Assembly (NCBI RefSeq): GCF_900142135.1
Contig: NZ_FQZU01000037.1
Span: 1-62,845 of the forward strand
Reading direction: 5' to 3'
Source of the DNA: Desulfatibacillum alkenivorans DSM 16219
GTDB taxonomy: Bacteria > Desulfobacterota > Desulfobacteria > Desulfobacterales > Desulfatibacillaceae
Length of the DNA: 62,845 nt
In this document: positions 19,701-27,681 of the stretch, piece after piece
How positions within the stretch are numbered: position 1 is the stretch's first letter
How the letters are laid out: every line of letters starts with the position of its first letter
Position numbers and translations under genes: made by a program
Notes under the pieces: generated by a model
Database searches by the model: none
Told to the model about the DNA's origin: nothing
Seen by the model: only the letters and a program-made list of their open reading frames with translations

Positions 19701-22177
19701 GGATCGAGTTTTTTGATCATGGTGGAAGAAAAAACCGCCCGGACTATTTGATCGACTTCGTTCCCGGGATCAACTCCAATTCTGCCCACAACCTGATCAT
19801 CTCCTCCCGATCCACCTCGGAGTTGGAGGCCATGCTGCGGCCGGTTTTGGATCATTTCGGTTTGCATGTTGATGGACAGACCGGTGTTGAAGTCCTTTCA
19901 CAGTTGCGATCCCTTTCCGGCCAACTCGCCCTAAAACTCATATCCGCGTCCACGCAACAGGCTGAGGCTCTTGGGCTGGCCCTGGCAAGGATGTACCTCG
20001 AATACCAGGGCGCCCTCTCAAATCAGATTATCATGCCGCTCGACGCGCATGTTGATCTATACCGTTCCGCCAGTGAACCCGATGACGTCACCCAGGAAAT
20101 CAATCTTCAACGGACAGACCTTGCCCTCTTTGACCTGGATTTTTCAAAAAGGTTGATCACCTGTAACCTTGTGGAGGTGAAATGCTACTCGACGGTCGGT
20201 GACTTTTCCGCCTTCAACCAATTAAAAGAAAGAATCGCTGGGCAGATCAATCAAAGCGAACGGATTTTGCAACGTCATTTTGATCCATCGCTGAAACATC
20301 CGGATCGCCCGGATCGCCTGCTGAAAAACAGGGAGCTTTCCCAGATACTCAGGTTCTATTTAGAAAGGGCCGTTCGATACGGGATTTTTGACGATGCCGC
20401 ACAGAGAGAGGCCACGGAATTTCTGGCAACCATGGAAAATGGTTACACGCTGCAATTCCGGCGCAGCGCCTTGATTTTTGATTTTGAAAAAACCGGCACC
20501 AACCCCGCTGAAAAGGAGGTTGGCATTGAGTATCATCGAATCGGAAAAGACCTGATCGTCTCTCTTTTGACCGGGTGTTCTGAAAAACGGCGGACACCGG
20601 AAAAGGAAGAAGCCGTATCACTGCCGACCAGCCTCAGCACCGAATCTTTTTCAGGTGTGCCGAAACTCGAAGAGGCGGCCTTCCTCGTGCAGGAAAGAAT
20701 GCGCTCAACTTCGACAGGCTATGATGTCGATGGCGCTGATGCTCAACCCGACATGGAATCCTCCGCGCCGACCTCAACTGTGGAGCCGATAGTTGACGAA
20801 GAACAAGAGAGCCCCGATTCCACCGATCGCAAAAAGGAAGCACCCGTTGAGAATCAAAACTCCGATGAGAATACAAACCGTGCGGTCGATGAGGCATCCG
20901 CGCCAGAGGACGATGAACCCCCCGAACAAGATTCTGTCAAGGCTGACCAAGAGCCGAAGCATGACGATTCTACTCACTATGATGTGATCCTTGGCGTGGA
21001 TAGCGGGTCACCCCAGTATGGCGTGTTGGGAGAAATATCCAGCCGAAAGATCGCCATTGATCTCAACCAGACCCACACCATGAGCCTTTTCGGGGTGCAA
21101 GGTGGCGGAAAGAGCTACACCTTGGGCACGGTCATAGAGATGGCCACCATGCCTATCCCCAATATCAATGTTTTGCCCAGTCCATTGGCGACCGTCTTGT
21201 TCCATTACAGTCCCACGCGCGAATATAGCCCGGAATTTACTTCAATGATTCTTCCCAACCAGGGCGAAACTGAGGCAGAGGTGCTGGCGTCCAGATATGG
21301 CGCCCAGCCAAGAGCCTTGAAAGACGTCTTGATCCTGACACCGAGGGACAAATTGGAGGAACGGCGGGAGGAGTTTCCCGGCATCGAGGTGAGACCGATT
21401 GCCTTCTCCGCTTCGGAACTCAAAGCGTCGCACTGGAAATTCTTGATGGGGGCTATCGGTAGCCAAAGCATGTACCTTCGGCAAATCAATTTGCTGATGC
21501 GGGGCTTGAGGGATAGGCTGACCTTGGAAGCCTTGCGCTCCGGCATTGAGGAATCGAATCTATCCGATCACCTCAAAGAATTGGCCTTCACCCGGCTTCA
21601 GTTCGCAGGTGAATACATCGACGACACGCAGAAACTTCAGAATTTGATCCGGCCTGGTCGTCTGATCATCGTTGACCTGCGGGATGAATACATCGAAAAG
21701 GACGAGGCGTTGGGCCTTTTCGTGGTGATGCTGCAAATTTTTTCCGAGGCAACCTACCAGGGCCAGAACTTCAACAAACTGGTCGTTTTTGACGAGGCCC
21801 ATAAGTACATCGAAAACGATGACCTGATTTCAGGCTTGGTGGAGGTCGTTCGAGAGATGCGCCACAAGGGAACGAGCATCATGGTGGCATCGCAGGACCC
21901 ACCCTCGGTTCCCATATCCCTAATCGAGTTGTCGAGCCACATCATCCTCCACAAGTTCAATTCGCCCGCATGGTTGAAACACATCCAGAAAGCCAATGCC
22001 TCCCTCAGCGAATTGACACCGGAAAAAATGAGCCACCTCACCACAGGCGAAGCCTACGTGTGGGCAAGCAAATCCAGTGACGATGCTTTCATACGTGGAG
22101 CAGTCAAGATCAAGTGCAGGCCAAGGGTGACGCAACATGGAGGGGCAACGAAGACGGCGGTTGGAAAGGAGAAGTAA
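16712..22177 (+). CDS. mad8: MADS HerA/DptH-like ATPase MAD8
   Basis: This giant protein of 1821 aa has a C-terminal HerA/FtsK-type motor. Walker A (GVQGGGKSYT) is near residue 1460, Walker B (VVFDEAHKYI) near 1690, and a SQDPPSVP sensor follows. The middle region carries a DptH-like segment with an Ile-Ile-Ser-Ser-Arg strand and an EVKCY motif (about residue 1155) that could be a PD-(D/E)xK-type nuclease core. A disordered acidic linker spans about 1330-1425. The start at 16712 has a GGAAGGGAA site; the open frame extends upstream into mad7 but without a site. It is the likely restriction motor of MADS, translocating on or cutting unmethylated phage DNA. Confidence 0.85.
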   Translation: MSTDFHQLKKGALNQTIAAFLCPRLQAVMESRGPGHCMRVADLADPVMEAVCAEMRKARSEANIFVLAGHDEDDRPNRVTSTKLVELRNPLPDGQLRQPLLVFVPNSLRTSAEDSFGIATFEELTFTEVYSDIIQALLERTPASLTGSVRDVFSILAEENWFFADDVSKVRYLLTALENGVDGETLGASLYELSLVPDFKLFADLSQVNGRIRKNNECVQSLAASHKSVRGRLADLNLSDKSLRNSLVTFFDRFPIHEPETWTRPIALEKNWRGLSFDKWKFKEDFAIDKIRLSIRETDLPVVREDEKDERLATLIGQQVLVPNERRKMNVVFEVTPHPSKVSGLDHFTVQIVSQTGGPAGKAKKVKAWKPKRTHSTVGLTKLNKIDFEEGWHFIRVLPWTEDGDPIPIEGASDLTDSAARPWESEPFYVLPDGAIEEEPPQRAIPIEISVEHARLRLQFTALNDDRDPAEIQVTGVHWAEGERVKKSARHETLIAKFGREGSMQIPVSRALKIAEQRMLATPEHPSGWRMQINMDSVEPPSQEGVSLPGSSALQSFLAARTDFFEAVRQGKSMLITQGYPMDDAQDRCIAYAETYLDLIDNLTRQAEATTGNERQTHLNSLRNVLATDSIRVILTDFRGRHKEAILVSPTHPLRALWFQGWHRLGQHWVSQIKPGTRDHVPGTRHALLERIHSTGFPVCVPAEDGRIFTPIGNLTPFWSLYSPTTEIDPRALLAEVCSAFGLPEPSAIGVELSGNVLADKIDRYLSQHPYVRELSINIFNPGSGSIIAEALIALQQRREYSDLRYDIRMFAHESESPVLGESFESLLNPISTVTEAADAFCSSTGNHLFSKLNIAKHNISEFHQNPKRYAAHISVLLDVFPAEELGVIQKSEAMVPLHGLIQDYETDFVDDETGTYWHKSPVIGQGTQMGEGDHAFDLIARISRNVAWGASAVAASGASFRSVPMVSLGLDVPKRELIYEIHQTSDWVFTVDRHMGIEFFDHGGRKNRPDYLIDFVPGINSNSAHNLIISSRSTSELEAMLRPVLDHFGLHVDGQTGVEVLSQLRSLSGQLALKLISASTQQAEALGLALARMYLEYQGALSNQIIMPLDAHVDLYRSASEPDDVTQEINLQRTDLALFDLDFSKRLITCNLVEVKCYSTVGDFSAFNQLKERIAGQINQSERILQRHFDPSLKHPDRPDRLLKNRELSQILRFYLERAVRYGIFDDAAQREATEFLATMENGYTLQFRRSALIFDFEKTGTNPAEKEVGIEYHRIGKDLIVSLLTGCSEKRRTPEKEEAVSLPTSLSTESFSGVPKLEEAAFLVQERMRSTSTGYDVDGADAQPDMESSAPTSTVEPIVDEEQESPDSTDRKKEAPVENQNSDENTNRAVDEASAPEDDEPPEQDSVKADQEPKHDDSTHYDVILGVDSGSPQYGVLGEISSRKIAIDLNQTHTMSLFGVQGGGKSYTLGTVIEMATMPIPNINVLPSPLATVLFHYSPTREYSPEFTSMILPNQGETEAEVLASRYGAQPRALKDVLILTPRDKLEERREEFPGIEVRPIAFSASELKASHWKFLMGAIGSQSMYLRQINLLMRGLRDRLTLEALRSGIEESNLSDHLKELAFTRLQFAGEYIDDTQKLQNLIRPGRLIIVDLRDEYIEKDEALGLFVVMLQIFSEATYQGQNFNKLVVFDEAHKYIENDDLISGLVEVVREMRHKGTSIMVASQDPPSVPISLIELSSHIILHKFNSPAWLKHIQKANASLSELTPEKMSHLTTGEAYVWASKSSDDAFIRGAVKIKCRPRVTQHGGATKTAVGKEK

Positions 22178-22178
22178 A

Positions 22179-23015
22179 ATGATTGAGTTCTGGATTGCAG
22201 ACCTTATGTCAGAGGAAACAGTCTTTTCAGTTCCGTGTTCATTAGGGGCATGGGAATTTCAAAGAAGAGCTGATTATGTCGCTCTTGTTGAAAAGATGGA
22301 GGAAGGGCAGTGCGCTCCGACCTACTACGCAAGTAACGAGGCAATTATACGGAATACCCCAGACGATGATGTTTCGAAGGCAATTAGTGATATGATAGAT
22401 ACGTGCCTAATTCTATCATTTATCAACGCTTGTTGCGTTACAGTTAGAGGAACAACAGGGCAATCAGATGCTCAATTTATTCAACTCGGAGATCAATTCA
22501 TCAGGCCAAGGGCCATAAGAGGTTTTAGAAAACTTGATATACAACAGTCGTTCGCAAACTTTTTTGCAAGAGGGTTTTCGAGTATATCTCAACATTTTGA
22601 TGCAAGACGAGTTCGGCTCTTCTTGTCGCACTGGATATCAGGACTGACATGTTTTTCGATGGAAGACCTTTTCCTATCTATTGGTGTACAGATGGATATA
22701 GTTAAGCAGTGTGAAATAGTAGCATGCGACAGAAGTTTAACTTACTATGATGGAATGGTAAGCGCAAGCACAAGATATGGCATAGCTCCAATTTCTGACG
22801 ATTACAAAAAGATGCGTAATGACATAGTTCATTATGGCTCGCTTTCAAGTAGAAATTTCGCAAACAAGAACAAGGAAGAATGCTCTGTTGTCATTGCAGA
22901 TTCACTAAACTGGATCGACAAGTATGTGTCATCTATTTTAGGCATCACTCCCAAGGAGACTCGTTGGCGAGCCAAGGAGATTGAGAATAGTTTGCCCGCA
23001 TTGTCGATCATTTAA
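22179..23015 (+). CDS. Unknown protein with HEPN RNase-like motif at the end of MADS
   Basis: This 278-aa protein starts one base after the mad8 stop, with an AAAGGAG site, so it is translated with the operon. It carries RNDIVH (residues 212-217), the R-x4-H signature of HEPN domains, with a polar residue right after the arginine as in active HEPN RNases. The rest is helical and unrecognised. Its composition is clearly more A+T rich than mad1-mad8, which suggests separate acquisition. It is not one of the eight MADS genes. I infer a possible RNA-cleaving abortive module, but HEPN-like motifs also occur in non-catalytic proteins. Confidence 0.6.
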   Translation: MIEFWIADLMSEETVFSVPCSLGAWEFQRRADYVALVEKMEEGQCAPTYYASNEAIIRNTPDDDVSKAISDMIDTCLILSFINACCVTVRGTTGQSDAQFIQLGDQFIRPRAIRGFRKLDIQQSFANFFARGFSSISQHFDARRVRLFLSHWISGLTCFSMEDLFLSIGVQMDIVKQCEIVACDRSLTYYDGMVSASTRYGIAPISDDYKKMRNDIVHYGSLSSRNFANKNKEECSVVIADSLNWIDKYVSSILGITPKETRWRAKEIENSLPALSII

Positions 23016-23108
23016 AAAGGCCGAATCACCTATACATCCCACTCCCCCTTCATCCCGTCCCTCCATGAACACAGGGGTGATGACGAGGCAGGAATAAGGC
23101 AGGGGGCT

Positions 23109-24434
23109 CTAATTCAACGACTGCCCGAAGCAGAGGTGACGGGCCAACTGTTTACGCTCATCGAAAGCAGACCTTGCTCCCGAAGAAACCAGGTCTGCCA
23201 AGGCCAGTAGCTTGACCGGACGAAGGCGGACCGTTGCTAGGTGCTTTCTGTTGACGGGGTGGCTGATGAGGATTTTCTCTTCAACTGCATCTAATGCCAG
23301 GGTCGGATAGAGGATTGTCGCCTCAGGGGTAAGGGCATTGGCAAGGGCGTACATGGAAAGCTGATAGGTCCAATCCCTGGGGATGCTCTGCCCCCAGATG
23401 TCCCTATACTTTGCATCCAGGAGATTTTGAGATTGGCCATTATGCACTATCGCAAAATCCGGCCTTGGACTGCGGAAGCCTGCTCGACGGCCAGGCGATG
23501 TCGTTTCAAATTGGATCATCCCATTCAGAGGTAACTCGCTCCGGACCGTCTCGGGCCTTATGTGTTCCTGGAAAAACCGGAGCAGTAGCTGTTGAAAGAA
23601 ACGGTTCATGTCGAACAGGAACCCTTTGAATGTTGCCAATTCACTCCCTTGCCCAAAAACCACCCCCTGACCCTCCACAAGAAGGCGGACAATGGTCAGT
23701 GCTGGCAGATATGCCCGGCTCTGGCGGTCCAGGCAGTTCAAGGCGTCGTTCACCGATTTCCAATCCAATCGGCAGGAGGGAACACTGGTTTCCAAAAGGG
23801 AATACAACCTTCGCAGTCCTGATCGTATTTCCGGATCGCCGGTCAGGTGGGCTCCGGCCAGAAGACCCTGGGCAAGAATCCGATTGGGGAGCCAGTCGTA
23901 GGTTCTTGGATGATGGATGCAAGGGACGGTGGCATCAAAACGTCCACCCCGTTTTGCCAAGGATACGAGATCAATTTTGCCCCGAGGGCTTGCCAGGTTC
24001 TCGGGTCGGCGGGAATACTTCCGTACCAATCCCCTTGCGATGAGTTCCTTCAATTCCTGTAATAGTTGCACCAAAAGGAGATCGACCAGGGCGGATTGAT
24101 CCGTCCAATGTTCGGCAAGGGAATGCAGATGCAGATCGCGCAAACCATAAGCATAGCGGATGAGACGGGCCAGAGGCATCCCTTGAATTTTCGGACTGAT
24201 CGCAACCGAGAGCTTGCCCACCTGAATCCTCCCGACATAGGAGGTCGTGGAAATCTCAAGGCCGGTCCGCAACTCCCGGAAAGTCACCCCCCTTGTTTCT
24301 TCAATGCCTGAAAGTTGATCGGCACTCGTGCCAAGTTTCTGAAGGGTGAGGTCCTTCAGGATGTCGTCGGTATCGGGGCCTTTCCTGTCCCATTCCGAAA
24401 GCCGGACCTCCATTATGGTTTGGCCACTATTCAT
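23109..24434 (-). CDS. mcrC: McrC nuclease subunit of McrBC restriction
   Basis: This 441-aa McrC has an N-terminal domain containing SYVGRIQVGKLSVAISPKI, which is typical of the family. A PD-(D/E)xK nuclease sits at residues 320-345 (PDFAI, then LDAKYRD). McrC cuts DNA when McrB rings translocate on modified DNA. The start at 24434 overlaps the mcrB stop by eight bases; an ATG at 24413 is also possible because no clear ribosome site distinguishes them. The gene converges with the HEPN gene, with a 93-bp gap that shows no strong terminator. Confidence 0.9.
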   Translation of the reverse strand: MNSGQTIMEVRLSEWDRKGPDTDDILKDLTLQKLGTSADQLSGIEETRGVTFRELRTGLEISTTSYVGRIQVGKLSVAISPKIQGMPLARLIRYAYGLRDLHLHSLAEHWTDQSALVDLLLVQLLQELKELIARGLVRKYSRRPENLASPRGKIDLVSLAKRGGRFDATVPCIHHPRTYDWLPNRILAQGLLAGAHLTGDPEIRSGLRRLYSLLETSVPSCRLDWKSVNDALNCLDRQSRAYLPALTIVRLLVEGQGVVFGQGSELATFKGFLFDMNRFFQQLLLRFFQEHIRPETVRSELPLNGMIQFETTSPGRRAGFRSPRPDFAIVHNGQSQNLLDAKYRDIWGQSIPRDWTYQLSMYALANALTPEATILYPTLALDAVEEKILISHPVNRKHLATVRLRPVKLLALADLVSSGARSAFDERKQLARHLCFGQSLN

Positions 24435-26670
24435 CCTCGGTCATCTCTTCCTCGTCTTCATCCTCTTCAGCCACGGCACCCTGAGCCTCCAGAGATGACG
24501 TCAGACTCGGGTCCATGGCGAGCAGGGCCTGAAGGAGATTGTCATGGCCAGCGGAAGTGAATAGGTCCTCTCGAATTTGCCGGGCTGGTAGGTCCACTAT
24601 GTCCTTGCCAAGGATAGCCTCCAAGGCTGAGTAATCTTCGTAACAATATTCCTCCAACAGGGGGATGATGTCCTCCCGCAGAATCCGGGCCAGTTCCGAG
24701 AAATCCGCCACCGGCCTTTTCCCCGAGAGGAGATAAGAGTGACCAATCTGAAGATTTCTGGCATCCCTACCGGCGTGCTCCAGAATTTTCCGGTTGAGGG
24801 CCTTCAACCATGGCCCCAAGGGCAGTCCTCGTATGGCACCCGATCCAAGGACACTGTAATCCGGCATCAACTCTATGAAACCGAAACGTCGGCGAAGGGC
24901 CGTGTCCAGGAGGGCGATGGAACGATCCGCCGTGTTCATGGTGCCTATCACAAAAACATTCTTCGGGACGCTGAAGGCTTCTCCTGATAGGGGTAGAAGG
25001 ATGGACCGTCCTCGTTTGTCCTTTTCGAGGACGGTGAGAAGTTCTCCGAAAATTCGGGGGATGTCACCACGATTGATCTCGTCGATGATGAGATAGTAGC
25101 TATGCCCAGGATTCTCATCGGCCAACCGACACAGGTTTTTGAAAATTCCGGGTTTCAATTCAAAATTGAGGTCCGATTCCTTTGGTGCCGGCCGATAACC
25201 TTCAAGAAAATCCTCATAACCATAGGATGGATGAAAGGTGCAGGCTTGAACCCATCCCTGCCCCTTTTGATTCTCAATCCTCTCGGCTTCCTGTTCATCG
25301 CATTGGGAGAAAGGTTTGCCGATATTCTTAAGGGATGCCAATTCACGGGCAGCAACGAAGGCCCAATGAGTTTTGCCTGTGCCGGGTGGTCCATACAGGA
25401 TGACCTGGCTTTTTCTTTCAAGGATTGCGTTTATGCGTTCAGGGATGCCAGTCAGCTTTGGGACGGAGGGTGATGCTTTGTGTTCTGTTATACGGCGTTC
25501 TGCTTCGACGAGGTTGACGGGCTTCTTCATTTTGCAGACAGTTGTCCTGAGGCAATCCCTTTCGAACATTTTCCAAGGATCAAGGTCCAGCCATTCCACG
25601 TTGCGCAAATGAGGGAAGCCGAGGTTTGGTTCATATCGGTAGCCGCCTGTGACTCGTCCTATTCCGAGGATAGCCATACCATTGCATGCAAAAACAAGGT
25701 CACCTTCCTGGATGTCGGTCAAAAAGTACCTGATTTGCTTTGCGTCCTTGCCGATGGTTCGGGGGTCAGCTTTTGGATAATTCGTCGCAAGCATTTCCTT
25801 CAGAGTGTCAACTGCTTCCGGTTTTCCAACGAGTTCAGAAAGGTCCGCTAACTCCGGCCATCCAACAGAGATATAATTACCCTCGCTCATAAGAGGCCAG
25901 TAATCTTTGCCTCCGCCGCCTTCTGTTGTCCCTACTCGCCAGTAATAATAGGGCGAACCATTCCGTTTATAGATAGCCGCACCAAGATGCTGCATAGGGA
26001 TGCTCAATTCGCTCCTCATGGCGATATATCTTCCAGCACAGGCATAACGTCCTTCTTCTTGTGGTGGGGTCTCCAAAATACGAATGAGGTGCCACCTTTG
26101 GTAACTCGGGGCATGGAAAACATCTACCTTGTCAGGAAACATCATGTGGAAGTATTTGTGCGTCCAGCTTTTGTCGGCAACTGTCGGGGCGGATTCAAGC
26201 ATCTCTGCTTGTGCTTTGAACCAGTCCTGATCAGATGGAATGTCCGGCAGGTTGGCAATGATTTGTGAAATGGTAAGAAGTTCGTCACGTTGTTTGCGTA
26301 CCAGATCAATGGCAGCATTAAGTTCAAGGGGAATCTGTTTTTTAGGGCTCCCTGTCATCCATGTCCCGTCTTCCTTACGCCGGTAGATTCCAAATTTCAA
26401 AGCCGAGCCGCCACCAATGGTTCCAAAACTCGGCGAAGGAAATTCCTCGTCGTTCTTAAACTCAAGCCAATATGTAAGCGAATCGTTCTCCTGTCCACCG
26501 TGCATGGCGAGTAGAAGAGCTTCTCCATCCATGCCGGAAAGAACCTGGGGTGAAAATTTTTCACGGAAACGGTCGTAGAGTTCTCGGAGAATATTTTCCT
26601 TTATTGCCTTGCCCTGAGCCAGTAGCTTATCCCGTAGTTCGAGCAGTTCCTTGGCAACATCCTGATTCAT
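24427..26670 (-). CDS. mcrB: McrB AAA+ GTPase with EVE/PUA-like sensor region
   Basis: This 747-aa McrB has Walker A (YGPPGTGKT, about residue 425), YGYEDFLEGYRP, Walker B (IIDEINRGD, about 527) and the GTPase signature MNTADRS (about 574). The DNA-sensing part is not the E. coli McrB type. Residues 265-395 (YYYWRVGTTEGGG, NYISVGWPELADL, DIQEGDLVFACNG, ILGIGRVTG) resemble an EVE/PUA-like domain, a fold known to read modified bases. Residues 1-200 are unassigned. The C-terminus is acidic. The preferred modification is unknown. Confidence 0.9.
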   Translation of the reverse strand: MNQDVAKELLELRDKLLAQGKAIKENILRELYDRFREKFSPQVLSGMDGEALLLAMHGGQENDSLTYWLEFKNDEEFPSPSFGTIGGGSALKFGIYRRKEDGTWMTGSPKKQIPLELNAAIDLVRKQRDELLTISQIIANLPDIPSDQDWFKAQAEMLESAPTVADKSWTHKYFHMMFPDKVDVFHAPSYQRWHLIRILETPPQEEGRYACAGRYIAMRSELSIPMQHLGAAIYKRNGSPYYYWRVGTTEGGGGKDYWPLMSEGNYISVGWPELADLSELVGKPEAVDTLKEMLATNYPKADPRTIGKDAKQIRYFLTDIQEGDLVFACNGMAILGIGRVTGGYRYEPNLGFPHLRNVEWLDLDPWKMFERDCLRTTVCKMKKPVNLVEAERRITEHKASPSVPKLTGIPERINAILERKSQVILYGPPGTGKTHWAFVAARELASLKNIGKPFSQCDEQEAERIENQKGQGWVQACTFHPSYGYEDFLEGYRPAPKESDLNFELKPGIFKNLCRLADENPGHSYYLIIDEINRGDIPRIFGELLTVLEKDKRGRSILLPLSGEAFSVPKNVFVIGTMNTADRSIALLDTALRRRFGFIELMPDYSVLGSGAIRGLPLGPWLKALNRKILEHAGRDARNLQIGHSYLLSGKRPVADFSELARILREDIIPLLEEYCYEDYSALEAILGKDIVDLPARQIREDLFTSAGHDNLLQALLAMDPSLTSSLEAQGAVAEEDEDEEEMTEDE

Positions 26671-26679
26671 GTGACCTCC

Positions 26680-26934
26680 TTACTCGGCTATGAAATCACC
26701 CCATCCTTCATTTTTGGCAACCGAGACTAACTCTTCCAGAATGTCAATTGACGGGATTCTTGCCTGCCCGCGAGCAGGTTGCAAGCTCCCATCTTCACGT
26801 CGCCAAATGAACCTATATCCGTTTTCGCTTGAGCCATCATCATAAACATACAAACACCATTGGAAACAAAGATTCCACCTACCATCCCCATAATTGGTGC
26901 AGGTTTCATTGATTACCTGAACTCGGGTCGGCAT
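26680..26934 (-). CDS. Small unknown protein at head of the mcrBC operon
   Basis: This 84-aa protein starts at the ATG at 26934, five bases after a strong AAGGAGGTC site, and ends nine bases before mcrB, so it is part of that operon. It has the pattern YGDGRWNLCFQWCLYVYDDG and a conserved-looking RFIWRREDG segment, with no recognised domain. Small genes of this type often sit beside restriction operons, but no function can be assigned. It lies directly downstream of the operator-promoter at 26956-27008. Confidence 0.7.
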   Translation of the reverse strand: MPTRVQVINETCTNYGDGRWNLCFQWCLYVYDDGSSENGYRFIWRREDGSLQPARGQARIPSIDILEELVSVAKNEGWGDFIAE

Positions 26935-26955
26935 ATTCAGACCTCCTTAGGCATG

Positions 26956-27008
26956 TGTCACATGTGACTGATATGTCACATCGTATCCACTAGGTCCCCG
27001 CCTGTCAA
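26956..27008 (-). promoter_or_regulatory. Promoter and operator of the mcrBC operon
   Basis: On the minus strand TTGACA (27008-27003) and TACGAT (26985-26980) are 17 bp apart. Overlapping and following the -10 are two copies of TGTCACAT (26956-26963 and 26974-26981, 18 bp apart). The first is part of the perfect palindrome GTCACATGTGAC (26957-26968). This is the layout of a repressor site blocking the promoter. The cognate regulator is not identified. Confidence 0.7.
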
Positions 27009-27681
27009 GCTGGATTGATCTTGTGAATCTCTGGAAAATCCTGATCTTCAGAGCATATGAAAGAAGGATGGACATTGAACAACATCCCGTCGGAGGCCGA
27101 TCCCCAAGAACCTGGACTACCCGGCAGGCGGCGGAACTTCAGAAATTTCAGCAACAAAAAGCGGGGGCGGGTGGCGGAACTTCACTTTTTCTTTTATTAG
27201 AGTTCTGTCTGGACACCCCGTTTCTCGTTCCCCGCCGCCCCCATTAAAAACCGCTTATCGTTCTCAACACCCCCGGGGTCTGGAACGGGAAAGTGCTTAA
27301 GAGGAACCTCCTTCGGAGGCCCCTCCAAGTCTGTTTCCTTCGGAAACATTCACTCTTTCTTCTCATGTCAAAGTTTCCGGAAGGAAGCTTTACTGTCGCC
27401 CTGAAGGGGTGACACAATAACGTTACCCAGACCCCAGTGTTGTTCCCTGCTTACCGTTGGCCGTTCATCGTTGGCCGTTCGACGCGAACCCGCTAACGCG
27501 GAACCGCTACCCCCTCTGGGTTCTGCGCTTGCGCGCAGAACCCCTAAATGGAGTGGAAAATCGGCCCCACCAGACACCACTTGAATTTTTCTAAAGGTTA
27601 ATTGACCTGTTTAATGGGCTTCTACGAGAGGTGGTGCTCCACTAACCTTTCGGCTGTTAAGAAGTGGATCACCTCGGAACG
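27009..27681 (-). other. Gene-free structured region, candidate ncRNA or rolling-circle origin
   Basis: No supported gene is present in 670 bp. In the minus-strand sense it contains several compact hairpins. One has 11-bp perfect arms with a GCAA loop (27543-27518), one is CCGC/GCGG with a GTTA loop (27501-27490), and two have GAA loops (GTTTCC/GGAAAC at 27347-27333 and CCTCC/GGAGG at 27319-27307). A 12-bp sequence is repeated in tandem at 27455-27480. It lies downstream of the 277-aa gene. Stable GNRA and GAA loops, all in one sense, suggest a structured RNA. Hairpins plus direct repeats near a replication-initiator gene could equally be an origin. Confidence 0.45.
27455..27480. repeat. Tandem 14-bp direct repeat (iteron-like)
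   Basis: CGTTGGCCGTTC occurs twice, at 27455-27466 and 27469-27480, separated by AT. It sits within the hairpin-rich region, between the GAA-loop hairpins and the GCAA-loop hairpin. It could be a binding site for the nearby replication-initiator-like protein. Confidence 0.6.

Noticed and set aside
10898-22177. Dnd/Dpt phosphorothioation system
   Set aside because: No dndABCDE genes. The resemblance is limited to the ATPase-like parts of MAD6 and MAD8.
27160-27245. G-quadruplex
   Set aside because: The G-runs on either strand are uneven in length and spacing; a four-tract pattern is not convincing.
27661-27675. A 16S rRNA 3' end (GTGGATCACCT similarity)
   Set aside because: Only about 11 bases match and there is no flanking rRNA.
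27009-27681. Retron or CRISPR
   Set aside because: No reverse transcriptase in the window, and no regularly spaced repeats with unique spacers.
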